This document shows, in pieces, positions 18,841 to 28,303 of a DNA stretch of 51,081 bases (position 1 is its first letter; every line of letters starts with the position of its first letter). Source of the stretch: Pirellulaceae bacterium. Lineage in GTDB: Bacteria; Planctomycetota; Planctomycetia; Pirellulales; Pirellulaceae. The position numbers and the translations under genes were made by a program. The stretch lies in contig JAHDXO010000069.1 in the NCBI GenBank assembly GCA_023382975.1, positions 1-51,081 of the forward strand, written 5' to 3'. The notes beneath the pieces are model-generated. The model saw only the letters and a program-made list of their open reading frames with translations, was not told where the DNA came from and did not search any database.

Positions 18841-19260
18841 CTACGGTGCGCCGCCCGGGGCGGCAGGCACGTCGATCGTGATCGCATGATCGCTTCGGGG
18901 CAGGTCGACCTTCGTGTCGTAGGGAGGGAACAGTTGGGTGCCCATCGGATCCATCCCGCCCTCGCCGCTGGGAATCGGCACGCCATCGAAGCCCGTTACT
19001 TGAATAATGTATTTCCCGCCCGTGTGGCCCTTGCCCGGCTCGGTCGCAAAGGCACCGTTCTTGATGCCGACCGACGCTCCTGGGCCCCGGTTGTTCGCGG
19101 AGGCGTCCGGGATCAACATGACCGTACCGACTGGAACCGGTTTCGCATCGAAGGTCACCGTGCCTGCCAATGGAAATGTGGTGACACCGGATGTGCTCCC
19201 ACCGCAACCGGCGCAGTACAGAAGCAACAAAACCACCAAGTTCGCACACCTAACCGACAT
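18841..19260 (-). CDS. Small lipoprotein with carboxypeptidase-regulatory-like fold
   Basis: 139 residues. A lipoprotein signal peptide has the lipobox YCAGC (Cys18 or thereabouts would be lipidated). About 110 residues of a transthyretin/carboxypeptidase regulatory-like beta domain follow: PLAGTVTFDAKPVPVGTVML, GKYIIQVTG. Planctomycetes carry many such lipoproteins directly after DUF1559 genes, as here (60 bp downstream of the DUF1559 stop on the same strand). The role is unknown; it probably works with the DUF1559 protein at the outer surface or membrane. Lnt encoded at 6948 would acylate it. Confidence 0.88.
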   Translation of the reverse strand: MSVRCANLVVLLLLYCAGCGGSTSGVTTFPLAGTVTFDAKPVPVGTVMLIPDASANNRGPGASVGIKNGAFATEPGKGHTGGKYIIQVTGFDGVPIPSGEGGMDPMGTQLFPPYDTKVDLPRSDHAITIDVPAAPGGAP

Positions 19261-19320
19261 CGAATCCTACTTTCTAGCCAAGAGCGTCACCAATCCACAG
19301 AACTTCGTTCATCCACGCGA

Positions 19321-20322
19321 CTACGGAGGTGTGATCGCTTGACCGTCGTCTCGGATCGCTAGGTAATAGTACAGGTTCAAATCGACGTTCTCGGTCAAGA
19401 ACCGCACTGTGCCGTCAGCCATCACGAAATGGCAACCGCCCGGATGAAGACTGCCAAACGTGCGCTGAGCCATCCCATTGGCCCCCGGCGGCGCCGGGTT
19501 GACTTGCGATGAGCCCCAAGTGGTGTCATGAGTGCCGCCATGACCCGCGAAAATGTTGATGGGCAGTTGGGCCGCAGCCAACGTGCCCGTGGTCGCGCTG
19601 TTGCCCCCTCGGTTCGTCGAGGCCCAACCCATTCGGTGTGCATCCGTTCTGGCACCACTGAGCGTCTGATAACGCTGCTCGCCGACCAAGAACGTATTGG
19701 CCGTTCCATCAATAATATCGGCCATCCGGGTGCTCGAATTCTGATACAAGACACCGTTGCGGTAGAATCTTCGTCCCACGTTGTCGCTTTGACAGTAGCC
19801 CAGCGCCGTGTCTCCACCGCCCATCACCCCAAAGTAATTCGAATGGTTGTTGGGATTGGAGCGAGCAGGAAACGAGGGGCACTGGTAGGTGGCCACCCGC
19901 GTCTGCCACACAGCGCGATTTCGTCCCTCGTTGGTCGTTGTATCTCCGTTTGAGCCGATGAAATCTCTTGTCATCTCGCATTCGTCGTACAGCGACTGCA
20001 ACTCCATGAACGGCAGAATCGCCACCGACCAAGGAGCGCGGCGCCCGTTGCCCGAGGTGCAGTCGGTCGTGCTGGGGGCTGGTGCGGTTCCAGCCGTGTT
20101 AAAGACCCAAGCGCCGGCGGGGAACGAGTTGTACGTGTCGTGATAGTTGTGCATGGCCAACCCCATCTGCTTCAGGTTGTTGCTGCACTGCGATCGCCGG
20201 GCAGCTTCGCGAGCCGCTTGTATCGCGGGCAACAGCAGGGCCACCAGCACGCCGATGATGGCAATGACCACGAGCAATTCGACCAGGGTGAACGCTCGAC
20301 GAGACCGTGAACTGGAATCCAT
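19321..20322 (-). CDS. DUF1559 protein with prepilin-type N-terminus
   Basis: 333 residues. A type IV prepilin signal (RRAFTLVELLVVIAIIGVL) is followed by the typical DUF1559 phrases REAARRSQCSNNLKQMGLAM and HDTYNSFPAG. The C-terminal family motif appears as HPGGCHFVMADGTVRFL. Cleavage would need a prepilin peptidase, which is not in this window. Family members are very numerous in planctomycetes and are thought to be pilin-like surface proteins. I chose the ATG at 20322 because GGGGGAGG stands 5-6 bp upstream; five codons upstream another ATG exists. The lipoprotein gene follows. Confidence 0.95.
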   Translation of the reverse strand: MDSSSRSRRAFTLVELLVVIAIIGVLVALLLPAIQAAREAARRSQCSNNLKQMGLAMHNYHDTYNSFPAGAWVFNTAGTAPAPSTTDCTSGNGRRAPWSVAILPFMELQSLYDECEMTRDFIGSNGDTTTNEGRNRAVWQTRVATYQCPSFPARSNPNNHSNYFGVMGGGDTALGYCQSDNVGRRFYRNGVLYQNSSTRMADIIDGTANTFLVGEQRYQTLSGARTDAHRMGWASTNRGGNSATTGTLAAAQLPINIFAGHGGTHDTTWGSSQVNPAPPGANGMAQRTFGSLHPGGCHFVMADGTVRFLTENVDLNLYYYLAIRDDGQAITPP

Positions 20323-20600
20323 GAGAACCTCCCCCAAGAAACATGGATGACGAGAACGAATTGGCCGCAGAATGGCGGACCAACAATGGAATCACCTAGA
20401 TAACCAAACACTTTTAAGTTAACGGACCAAACGATTTACTGCAATCCCCGCTTGCGGAGGGAGTTTGCGCGGGATGTCTTTTCCGTAGCAGAAGAGAACC
20501 CCGATGCGGTTGCTTTGTTCCGCCGTTGACTTCGCAGCCGCCCAGCCATAGGATAGACTGCTTGGCAGTCACGATCGCAGGCCACAAGGAGATCGAATCG

Positions 20601-22037
20601 ATGAGCCGAACCGCAAACCACAGCAGATTCCGCGTCACGTCTGACGACAACGCATTTTCGCGTCGCCGTTTTCTCGCTGCTGCCGGAGTGGCGGCCGCCT
20701 GCTCCATCGTGCCCCGGCACGTGCTGGGAGGCGAGGGACGGGTCGCGCCGAGCGACAAGATTACCCTGGCCGCGATCGGCACCGGTGGTCAAGGCTTGCA
20801 GAACGTCATGGCGTTGCTTCAGTTTCCCGAGATCCAGGTCGTGGCGGTCTGCGACGTGGAACGCGAGCGGGACGGCTACATTTCGTGGAATTGGTCGCAA
20901 GGCAAGGCGCAGCGCGTCGCCGGACGAGAACCGGCGCGACGGGCGGTCGACGAACATTACGCGCAGAGCAGCGAGTCGGGCTCGTATCGCGGTTGCCGAG
21001 CGTACAGCGACTACCGCGAGTTGCTGGATCGCGAGGATGTGGACGCAGTGATGATCGCCACGCCCGACCACTCGCATGCGGTGATCGCGATGGCGGCCTT
21101 GAAGCGGGGCAAGCATGTCTATTGCGAAAAGCCGTTGACTTGGTCGGTGGCCGAGGCGCGGCGCGTGGCCGAAGCGGCTCGCGAGGCAGGCGTGGCCACT
21201 CAACTGGGCAATCAGGGCCAGGCGACGGAAGAGGCCCGGTTGACGTGCGAGTTCATTGCCGATGGTGCGATCGGGCCAGTTCATCACGTGCAGGTTTGGA
21301 GTCCGGCACGCTTCTGGTCCTGGCCCGCATGGGAAGGACGTCCCGCGGACACGCCACCGGTTCCCGACGGACTGGATTGGGATCTGTGGCTCGGCCCGGC
21401 ACCCGACCGTCCCTACCACCCGGCGTATCATCCTTGGACTTGGCGCAACTGGTGGGATTTCGGGACCGGACTTCTGGGCGACCTGGGATGTCACAAACTG
21501 TCGACCGTATTTAAGGCGTTGAAACTCGCCCACCCGATTCGCATCGAGGCCAGTTGCACGCGGATGGACACCGAGATCTATCCGTTGGGCGTGATCGCTC
21601 GCTTTGATTTTCCCGCGCGCGGCGACATGCCTCCGGTCACTTTGACTTGGTACGACGGTGGCCTCCAGCCGCAGGTGCCGCGAGACCTGGAGCCCGGACG
21701 GCGCATGTCGGACGTGATCTACCATGGCGAAACAGGAACCTTGATGGGCCACCGCCTGATCCCGGAAACCAAGATGCAGGCTTACGGTCGGCCGCCCGCC
21801 ATCCTCACTCGTTCGCCCGGCCATATCAAGGAATGGGTCGATGCCTGCCGAGGCGGACCTTCGCCCGGATCGAATTTCGTCGATCACGCCGGGCTGCTAA
21901 CCGAAACCTGTATGCTCGGCAATGTCGCCTTGCGGGCCGGAAAGCCGATCGAGTGGGACGGGCCGAACCTACGGATCACCAACGACGAGGCGGCCAACCG
22001 ATTGCTGCATCGCGAATACCGTGAGGGCTGGCAGTAG
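20601..22037 (+). CDS. Tat-exported Gfo/Idh/MocA family oxidoreductase
   Basis: 478 residues. A twin-arginine signal (FSRRRFLAAAGVAAACSIV) precedes an NAD(P)-binding Rossmann fold (ITLAAIGTGGQGLQN). The family motif CEKPLTW (the Lys of the EKP) and a C-terminal substrate domain follow (TWRNWWDFGTGLLGDLGCH, EIYPLGVIARFDFPARG). Members oxidise or reduce sugars and inositols; the substrate here is unknown. AAGGAG lies 7-8 bp before the ATG at 20601, and this fixes the start although the frame is open to 20526. It is divergent from the DUF1559 gene, with about 280 bp shared upstream. Confidence 0.93.
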   Translation: MSRTANHSRFRVTSDDNAFSRRRFLAAAGVAAACSIVPRHVLGGEGRVAPSDKITLAAIGTGGQGLQNVMALLQFPEIQVVAVCDVERERDGYISWNWSQGKAQRVAGREPARRAVDEHYAQSSESGSYRGCRAYSDYRELLDREDVDAVMIATPDHSHAVIAMAALKRGKHVYCEKPLTWSVAEARRVAEAAREAGVATQLGNQGQATEEARLTCEFIADGAIGPVHHVQVWSPARFWSWPAWEGRPADTPPVPDGLDWDLWLGPAPDRPYHPAYHPWTWRNWWDFGTGLLGDLGCHKLSTVFKALKLAHPIRIEASCTRMDTEIYPLGVIARFDFPARGDMPPVTLTWYDGGLQPQVPRDLEPGRRMSDVIYHGETGTLMGHRLIPETKMQAYGRPPAILTRSPGHIKEWVDACRGGPSPGSNFVDHAGLLTETCMLGNVALRAGKPIEWDGPNLRITNDEAANRLLHREYREGWQ

Positions 22038-22252
22038 TTCCCGTGGCGAAACAAGCCGTTCCAGAAGGCGGGCGCAGATCGACTGCGGCGCCTTCGTCCA
22101 TGCGCGGATTCGGGGCGAAAGTGGCGGTTGCCGGTTGACATCGGGGTGGCTAACGCCAAAATGTCGGGACATCAACGGAGGCGGATTCTCCTTCTTCTGT
22201 AGGGCCTCGTTAGATCGAGGCAGCGCAACGACCAAAACAACGCGAGGTAGCC

Positions 22253-25200
22253 GTGAATCAACATCGAAAACTGCAAGAGTGGGTAGAAGAGATGGCACGC
22301 ATGTGCCAGCCAGATCAGGTCGTTTGGATCGACGGGTCGGAAGAAGAGAAGGACCGCCTGACCGCCCAAGCCGTGGCGACGGACGAACTTGAACTACTGA
22401 ACCAGGAGAAGTTGCCGGGCTGCGTCTATCACCGCACGGCGGTCAACGATGTGGCCCGCACCGAGGATCTGACTTACATTTGCACGCGAAGGAAGGAAGA
22501 CGCGGGGCCGACGAACAATTGGATGTCGCCCGAAGATGGCTACCGCCGCGCGGGCGAAATCTTCCAGGGCTCGATGCGCGGCCGGACGATGTACGTGATC
22601 CCGTTCTCGATGGGGCCGGTCGGGTCGCCGTTCAGCAAGATCGGCGTCGAATTGACCGACAGCATCTACGTCGTCTTGAACATGCGCATCATGGCGCATG
22701 TCGGCCAACCCGTGCTGCGGCAGTTGGGCAGCGACGGCGAATTCACCAAGTGCCTGCACGGCAAGGCGGAACTGGATATCAAACGCCGCTTGATCATGCA
22801 CTTTCCCGAGGACAACACGATCTGGAGCGTGGGTTCGGGGTACGGCGGCAACGTGCTGTTGGGCAAGAAGTGCTTGGCGTTGCGCATCGCCAGTTGGCTC
22901 GGTCGCCAGGAGGGCTGGATGGCCGAGCACATGCTGATCATGGGGATCGAGCATCCGAACGGTCGGATCGAGTACATCGCGGCGGCGTTCCCCAGTGCTT
23001 GCGGCAAGACGAACCTCGCCATGCTGGTTCCACCCGAGGGCCTGAAAAAGAAAGGCTACCGGATCTGGACCGTCGGCGACGACATCGCCTGGATGCGGAT
23101 CGACACGGACGGCCAGTTGTGGGCGATCAATCCGGAGACGGGCTTCTTCGGCGTGGCTCCGGGGACGAGCATGAAGACCAATCCGAGCATGATGAAGACG
23201 ATCGCTCGCAACACGATCTACACCAACGTGGTGCTGAAGAAAGACGGCACGGTGTGGTGGGAGGGGCACGACGACGAACCGCCGAGCGAGGCGTTGGACT
23301 GGAAGGGCAACCCGTGGACTCCCGACACGAAGGACGCCAACGGCAATCCGGTCCCGGGCGCCCACGGGAACAGCCGCTTCACGGCACCCTTGGTCCAGTG
23401 TCCATCGCACTCCTTCCGCACCGAACACCATCACGGCGTGCCCATTTCGGCCATCATCTTCGGCGGGCGGCGGACGCACCTCGCGCCGCTGGTCTACGAG
23501 GCGTTCGACTGGGAACACGGCACGTTCATCGGCGCCACGATGGGTTCGGAACGTACGGCGGCCCAATTCGGCAAGCAAGGCGAGACCCGCCGCGACCCGA
23601 TGGCCATGCTGCCATTCTGCGGTTACCACATGGGCGAGTACTTCCAGCACTGGTTGGAGATGGGACGGCGGATGAGCCGGCCGCCCAAGATCTTCCACGC
23701 CAACTGGTTCCGGCAGGACGAGAACGGCGATTTCCTGTGGCCCGGATTCGGCGAGAACCTGCGGGTGATCGAGTGGATTTTGGACCGCTGCCGAGGTGAC
23801 GCCGACGCGGTCAAGACGCCCATTGGATACGTCCCCACGCCCGAGAGCCTGGACTTGAACGGTCTGACCGTCTCCCGCGAACAATTGGACAAGCTGTTCG
23901 CGATCAACCGCGACGTCTGGTATCAGGAGACCGAGAAGATCGCTTCGTTCTTCCAGACCTTCGGCGATCGGCTGCCGAAGGAACTGTGGGCCCAGTTGGA
24001 ATCGCTCCGGTTGCGGTTGCGGACGGCGATTTCGCTGCTGAAGCCCGGCGACGAGCAGCGTCCCCTGGCGTCGGAGCTGAACGAAGTGATCGAACGCGAG
24101 AGCCCGCACGTGTTCGGCATGCTTTCGCGGCTCGGCAAGCGATTGTACTTCCCCAAGGGAATCTTGGCGCAGAGCGAAGAGGCCAAGGACAAGGCCAAGC
24201 ACTGCAACGCGACAATCGGGATCGCCAAAGAGAACGGCAAACCGATGTTCCTGCCTTCGATCATGAAGTACCTCGAACAACTCGGCCCAGGCGACGCGCT
24301 GACCTACGCCCCGGCGCTTGGCCGGCCCGACTTGCGGCAGGCTTGGCGCAAGCATCTGATCGAGAAGAACCCCAGCTTGAAAGCGGGCAGTTTCTCGACG
24401 CCCATCGTTACCGGCGGCGTGACTCATGCGCTCAGCCTGATCGGCGATCTATTCGTCGACCGGGGCGACATGGTGCTGCTGCCCGACATGTTCTGGGAGA
24501 ACTACGAATTGCAGTTCGGCGTCCGCTACGGCGGTCAATTGGCGGTCTTCCCGTCGTTCAACGCCAGCGGAGGCTTCAACGTGGAAGCGTTCCGGCAAGC
24601 GATGGCGACGCGTGCCGGCAGTTGGAAAACGATTGTCATTCTGAACTTCCCTAACAACCCGTCGGGCTATTCGATCAAGAAGGCGGAAGCGGACGAGGTG
24701 GTTCACATCCTGCACGAATCGGCGGAGGATGGGCGTGATTTGGTGGTCGTCAGCGACGATGCGTACTTCGGGTTGTTCTACGAAGACGACGTCCTGCCCG
24801 AGTCGCTGTTTGCCAAGCTCGCGGGATTGCACGAGCGGATTCTGGCGGTCAAGGTGGATGGTCCGACCAAGGAGCAATTCGTCTGGGGATTCCGGACCGG
24901 CATGCTGACGTTCGGCACCAAGGCGTTCCTGAGCGACGGCGCGCTGCACCAAGCCCTCGAGCGGAAAGTGGCCGGAGCGATCCGCAGCGCCGTCTCCAAC
25001 TGCTCGCATCCGGCTCAGTCGATTCTGGTCCGGGCCATGGCCGACCCCGCGCTCGCAGGGGAACAGGAGCAGAAGAAGGCGATCATGCAGGCGCGGGCCG
25101 CCAAGGTTCATCAACTGTTGGCCGGCTCCGACTACAGCGATGTCTGGGAGCCCTATCCGTTCAACTCCGGGTACTTCATGTGCCTGAAGCTGAAGCGAGT

Positions 25201-25366
25201 GGACGCCGAGGCGTTCCGTAAACACCTGCTCGAAAAATACGGCGTTGGCGTCATCTCGGACGGCACCCGGGATATCCGCGTCGCGTTTTCGTCGGTCGAG
25301 GAGTCGGAGTTGGAATCGCTGTACACCACGATGGCCAAGGCGGCGCGGGAACTTGCCGCCGATTAG
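22253..25366 (+). CDS. Fusion: GTP-type PEP carboxykinase + class I/II aminotransferase
   Basis: 1037 residues in one uninterrupted frame. Residues 1 to about 593 are PEP carboxykinase (GTP): GPTNNWMSP, MRGRTMYVIPFSMGPVGSP, the P-loop FPSACGKTN (about 245-253), WTVGDDIAWM, and IFGGRRTHLAPLVYEAFDW. It converts oxaloacetate and GTP to PEP, GDP and CO2. Residues about 625-1037 are a fold-type I PLP aminotransferase: NFPNNPSGY, SDDAYFGLFY, and Lys873 in VDGPTKEQFVWGFRTG as the likely Schiff-base lysine. Standalone PEPCK is about 600 residues, so a whole second enzyme is added. The start is GTG with GAGGT just upstream. An aspartate-type transaminase would make the oxaloacetate that PEPCK uses, but the amino acid specificity is not shown by sequence. 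Confidence 0.93.
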   Translation: MNQHRKLQEWVEEMARMCQPDQVVWIDGSEEEKDRLTAQAVATDELELLNQEKLPGCVYHRTAVNDVARTEDLTYICTRRKEDAGPTNNWMSPEDGYRRAGEIFQGSMRGRTMYVIPFSMGPVGSPFSKIGVELTDSIYVVLNMRIMAHVGQPVLRQLGSDGEFTKCLHGKAELDIKRRLIMHFPEDNTIWSVGSGYGGNVLLGKKCLALRIASWLGRQEGWMAEHMLIMGIEHPNGRIEYIAAAFPSACGKTNLAMLVPPEGLKKKGYRIWTVGDDIAWMRIDTDGQLWAINPETGFFGVAPGTSMKTNPSMMKTIARNTIYTNVVLKKDGTVWWEGHDDEPPSEALDWKGNPWTPDTKDANGNPVPGAHGNSRFTAPLVQCPSHSFRTEHHHGVPISAIIFGGRRTHLAPLVYEAFDWEHGTFIGATMGSERTAAQFGKQGETRRDPMAMLPFCGYHMGEYFQHWLEMGRRMSRPPKIFHANWFRQDENGDFLWPGFGENLRVIEWILDRCRGDADAVKTPIGYVPTPESLDLNGLTVSREQLDKLFAINRDVWYQETEKIASFFQTFGDRLPKELWAQLESLRLRLRTAISLLKPGDEQRPLASELNEVIERESPHVFGMLSRLGKRLYFPKGILAQSEEAKDKAKHCNATIGIAKENGKPMFLPSIMKYLEQLGPGDALTYAPALGRPDLRQAWRKHLIEKNPSLKAGSFSTPIVTGGVTHALSLIGDLFVDRGDMVLLPDMFWENYELQFGVRYGGQLAVFPSFNASGGFNVEAFRQAMATRAGSWKTIVILNFPNNPSGYSIKKAEADEVVHILHESAEDGRDLVVVSDDAYFGLFYEDDVLPESLFAKLAGLHERILAVKVDGPTKEQFVWGFRTGMLTFGTKAFLSDGALHQALERKVAGAIRSAVSNCSHPAQSILVRAMADPALAGEQEQKKAIMQARAAKVHQLLAGSDYSDVWEPYPFNSGYFMCLKLKRVDAEAFRKHLLEKYGVGVISDGTRDIRVAFSSVEESELESLYTTMAKAARELAAD

Positions 25367-25396
25367 TCGCGGATCCCGTGAAACGGAATTCCTTTC

Positions 25397-26311
25397 ATGA
25401 CCGAACCTGCCTTGCTCGCCGACCCGCCGTTGCCGCTGTTGGTGACCGGAATCGCCGGCGTTGCCGGATACAACGCCTTTCTGTACTTCCGCGACCGCTA
25501 TCCAGGTCGCGTGGTGGGAACGCGGCGGTCCGACAACTGGCCGCTGACCGGTCCCGGAGTCGCGGCGTGCGATATTCACAACCACGACGGATTGCGGCGT
25601 CTGTTCGATGAACACCAGTTCGCCGCCGTGTTGAACTGCGAAGGCACGTGCAAACTGAAGTCGTGCGAACTCGATCCGTGGCTCGCTTGGCGGGTGAACG
25701 TCGTCGGCATCCAAAACCTGCTCGAAGTCCTCGAAGGCACCGACGTTCGCTTGGTCCACCTGTCGGTCGACTTGGTCTATTCGGGAAATGACAACAGATC
25801 CGACGGATACGTCGAGGACGATCCGCCCGACCCGGTGACCATCTACGGCAAGACGATGGTCCAGTCCGAGCGGTTGATTCTGGCACACCGGCCGGATGCC
25901 TGCATCCTGCGCATTTCGCTGCCGATGGGCAAGAGTTTCAGCGGCCACGCGGGCGCGATCGACTGGATCGAATCGCGTTTCAAGAAAGGCAAGCCGGTCA
26001 CGCTGCTGCACGACGAGATTCGTACGCCGACCTACACCGACTGTTTGAACCGGGTCTTCCAATGGACGCTGGGCAATCGACTGAGCGGCCTGTTTCATGC
26101 CGGCGGCCCGACGCGTCTGAGTCTGTACCAGATTGGGCAGATCATCTTGGAACACGGCGGATACGACCCGAGTCTCCTGCTCGGATGCAACCGTGACTGC
26201 TTCGACCCGATCCCGCCTCGCGCCGGCAATGTGGTCATGGACTCCAGTCGCCTCGCCGCCGCGCTGAACGTTTCCCCCTTCGCCCCTTGGCCAACCGGCG
26301 TATTGTGCTAG
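25397..26311 (+). CDS. NAD-dependent epimerase / RmlD-like reductase
   Basis: 304 residues of extended SDR type. TGIAGVAGYNAF is the glycine-rich nucleotide-binding motif. Tyr in VTIYGKTMVQSE (YxxxK as YGKT) and HLSVDLVYSG are typical of RmlD/dTDP-4-dehydrorhamnose reductase relatives. The C-terminal part gives LFHAGGPTRLSLYQIGQIIL. It probably acts on a nucleotide sugar or similar hydroxy-ketone; the exact substrate is unclear. It starts 30 bp after the PEPCK fusion on the same strand, so the two may share a transcript. It faces the pilus locus tail-to-tail. Confidence 0.85.
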   Translation: MTEPALLADPPLPLLVTGIAGVAGYNAFLYFRDRYPGRVVGTRRSDNWPLTGPGVAACDIHNHDGLRRLFDEHQFAAVLNCEGTCKLKSCELDPWLAWRVNVVGIQNLLEVLEGTDVRLVHLSVDLVYSGNDNRSDGYVEDDPPDPVTIYGKTMVQSERLILAHRPDACILRISLPMGKSFSGHAGAIDWIESRFKKGKPVTLLHDEIRTPTYTDCLNRVFQWTLGNRLSGLFHAGGPTRLSLYQIGQIILEHGGYDPSLLLGCNRDCFDPIPPRAGNVVMDSSRLAAALNVSPFAPWPTGVLC

Positions 26312-26396
26312 TCCCGATTCCCGTCCGCGACTCTCGGGGAGGCGATCCCGCGCCGCGGGCAGAGACGTTTCCCTGCGGAACCGGGTCTTGAACGAA

Positions 26397-26516
26397 CTAG
26401 CCCGGATTATTCACGGGGGCGCGTTGTAGCACAGGCAGCTTGCCTGTGTTCCCCAAATACAGGCTGGCAGCCTGTACTACGGCCCCGCGGAGCACTTCGT
26501 GAATAATCCGGGCTAG
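26397..26516. repeat. 120-bp palindromic element with 19-bp perfect ends
   Basis: The ends CTAGCCCGGATTATTCACG (26397-26415) and its exact reverse complement (26498-26516) bracket two smaller palindromes: ACAGGCAGCTTGCCTGT (26431-26447) and ACAGGCTGGCAGCCTGT (26459-26475). The right end contains the TAG stop of the minus-strand gene. It sits between convergent genes and could act as a two-way terminator; alternatively it is a MITE-like repeat. There is no coding capacity. Confidence 0.85.
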
Positions 26517-27022
26517 CGAATCGTGATAACTCGGTTCAGCGGATGGATGTCCAGGCGCATTTCGGTCAACGTCGCGGAAACCACGGTGATGGTCAGGCCG
26601 TCTTCCGTGGTCCACTGGGTGTCGGTAGTGACGCGTTCCAGTTGCTCCCCGACTTGCAGAAGCACTAACACGTTGCCTTCCGGAGAGGCTACTCGACCTT
26701 TGATTCGAAGCGAGGGCAATCTGGGCTGGACGCGGGCGGCGGGAGCGACCGGCGGTTGGCCGAGAAGGGCCTTCATCTGCTCGCTGGGCAGCGTGGGGTC
26801 GCGCAGGATCGGCGGGGGAATATCCGACGGCGCGGCATCGTCCGCGGGCGGAACGGCGACCGGTGTCGGCTCGACCTCGGGCGCAAGGGCATCGTTTGCC
26901 GGTTTCAGCAGCAGACCCGGGTCGGACTTGGCTGGCTTGGCAACCGGTTCGGCCGCTTGCGGGACGGGCGTCAGCAGCGTTGCGGCAAGCAGTAGGGCCA
27001 TCCATCTTGTCGAGTTCTTCAT
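26513..27022 (-). CDS. PilP/GspC-like exported protein of the pilus system
   Basis: 169 residues. A signal peptide (TRWMALLLAATLLTPVPQAAE) is followed by a proline- and alanine-rich stretch with RDPTLPSEQMKALL. A compact beta domain of about 70 residues follows: LRIKGRVASPEGNVLVLLQV and TDTQWTTEDGLTITVVSATL. Layout and position resemble PilP or the HR domain of GspC, which link the inner-membrane platform to the secretin. The fold is inferred from size and context only. Its start codon overlaps the stop of the GspF-like gene by one base (TGATG), so translation is coupled. Its stop lies in the palindromic element. Confidence 0.65.
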   Translation of the reverse strand: MKNSTRWMALLLAATLLTPVPQAAEPVAKPAKSDPGLLLKPANDALAPEVEPTPVAVPPADDAAPSDIPPPILRDPTLPSEQMKALLGQPPVAPAARVQPRLPSLRIKGRVASPEGNVLVLLQVGEQLERVTTDTQWTTEDGLTITVVSATLTEMRLDIHPLNRVITIR

Positions 27023-28242
27023 CAGGAGGCTCCCCCCGCGGCGAACAAGGCCATAAAAAAGGAAATGTAGACAAATCCGACAATGCCGCCCACGATGACG
27101 ATGATCACGGGCTCGACGATCACGCTCAGCCGGCGAATCGTGCTCTGCAATTGTGACTCATAGAACCGAGCGACTTCGTCCAAAACCTCGTCCAACGTCC
27201 CCGCCGACTCGCCCACGGCCACCATCCTCGATAGCATCGGCATGAACGCATGCGGGGTCGCCAGCGATCCAGCCAGATTGGTGCCATGCATCACGGCGTC
27301 ACGAGACTTGGCGATTTGCAGGGCCAGGAACTGATTCCGCTGCAAACGCTCGACCGTCCTGAGCCCTTCCAGGATGCGGATGCCGCTGTGGAGCAGGGCC
27401 CCCAGGTTGCCGGCAAACGAGACCGTGCCCGCCAACCGAAAAATCACCCCGACCACCGGAATCCGCAGCACAAGGCGGTCGATCACCAGTCGCGTCGGCG
27501 GCCAACAGTACCCCGCGATGGCGGCCGCGGTGACGACCGCCGCCAACGCCAGTCCGTACGGCAGGAAGTCGCGAAGTCCGTGCGTGATGTCCATCAACAT
27601 CTGGGTCATCGGCGGCAGACGCCGGCCGATGGTACTCAGGAACTTCTCCAGCTTCGGGATCACGCTGAACACCATGAACGCCGTGACGCCCAACGCCGCA
27701 AACAGGACGATCGTGGGATAGGCCAACGCCGTGAGCATGCTCGTCCGCAATTGGCGTCGGCGCTCGAGCGCCTCGGCAGCGCGAGTCAGCACGGGCTCCA
27801 AATGTCCGGTCGCACCGCCCACGCGGACCAATTCGACCACCATGGCGGAGAACTTTCCGTGTCGGCCCATCGCGTCCGCCAAGCTCGCTCCCTCCTGGAT
27901 CTGCCCGGCCACGTCGCGCCAGATACGGGCCATCGCCGGACGCTGCGCTTGGTCGGCCACTGTGATCAGCGAGTCGAGCAGGGTCAAGCCGCTGCGCAAC
28001 ATCACCGCCATCTGCCGCAGGCTCAACTCGATGTCCAGCGAACGGACGGGCAGCCACTGGAGCGGATGGAACGAAGTCAAGCCGCTGGTGGGCGCCGCCG
28101 GTCCGGCCGTTTCGCGGACATCCAGGACCAACCACCCGCGGCCGCGCAACTCATCCACCGCCGCCGTCGACGACGCGGACTCCAACGCCCCCTCCCGCGC
28201 CCGTCCGGCAGAATCACGTGCTGTAAATCGAAAATTCGGCAT
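27022..28242 (-). CDS. GspF/PilC-type inner-membrane platform protein
   Basis: 406 residues. It opens with FRFTARDSAGRAREGALES, the standard PilC/GspF start. Two T2SSF domains of about 120 residues each follow (LSLRQMAVMLRSGLTLLDSL and FAGNLGALLHSGIRILEGLR) and three membrane helices near residues 175-200, 225-245 and 375-400 (IIVIVGGIVGFVYISFFMAL). It anchors the assembly ATPases of a type IV pilus or type II secretion machine. It lies between the GspE-like and PilP-like genes and has no clear ribosome site. The region upstream is a heptamer array. Confidence 0.93.
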   Translation of the reverse strand: MPNFRFTARDSAGRAREGALESASSTAAVDELRGRGWLVLDVRETAGPAAPTSGLTSFHPLQWLPVRSLDIELSLRQMAVMLRSGLTLLDSLITVADQAQRPAMARIWRDVAGQIQEGASLADAMGRHGKFSAMVVELVRVGGATGHLEPVLTRAAEALERRRQLRTSMLTALAYPTIVLFAALGVTAFMVFSVIPKLEKFLSTIGRRLPPMTQMLMDITHGLRDFLPYGLALAAVVTAAAIAGYCWPPTRLVIDRLVLRIPVVGVIFRLAGTVSFAGNLGALLHSGIRILEGLRTVERLQRNQFLALQIAKSRDAVMHGTNLAGSLATPHAFMPMLSRMVAVGESAGTLDEVLDEVARFYESQLQSTIRRLSVIVEPVIIVIVGGIVGFVYISFFMALFAAGGAS

Positions 28243-28272
28243 CGCTAGATTTCAGACCTGTTCCCTCGTCCG

Positions 28273-28300
28273 CACTGACCACTGACCACTGACCACTGAC
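28273..28300. repeat. Heptamer array, CACTGAC x4
   Basis: Four exact copies of CACTGAC (same as CCACTGA in another register) fill most of the 61-bp gap between the GspE-like stop and the GspF-like start. Confidence 0.95.
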
Positions 28301-28303
28301 AAA

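Noticed and set aside
22394..24427. 677-codon frame opposite the PEPCK fusion
   Set aside because: Antisense shadow; the sense strand carries all PEPCK motifs.
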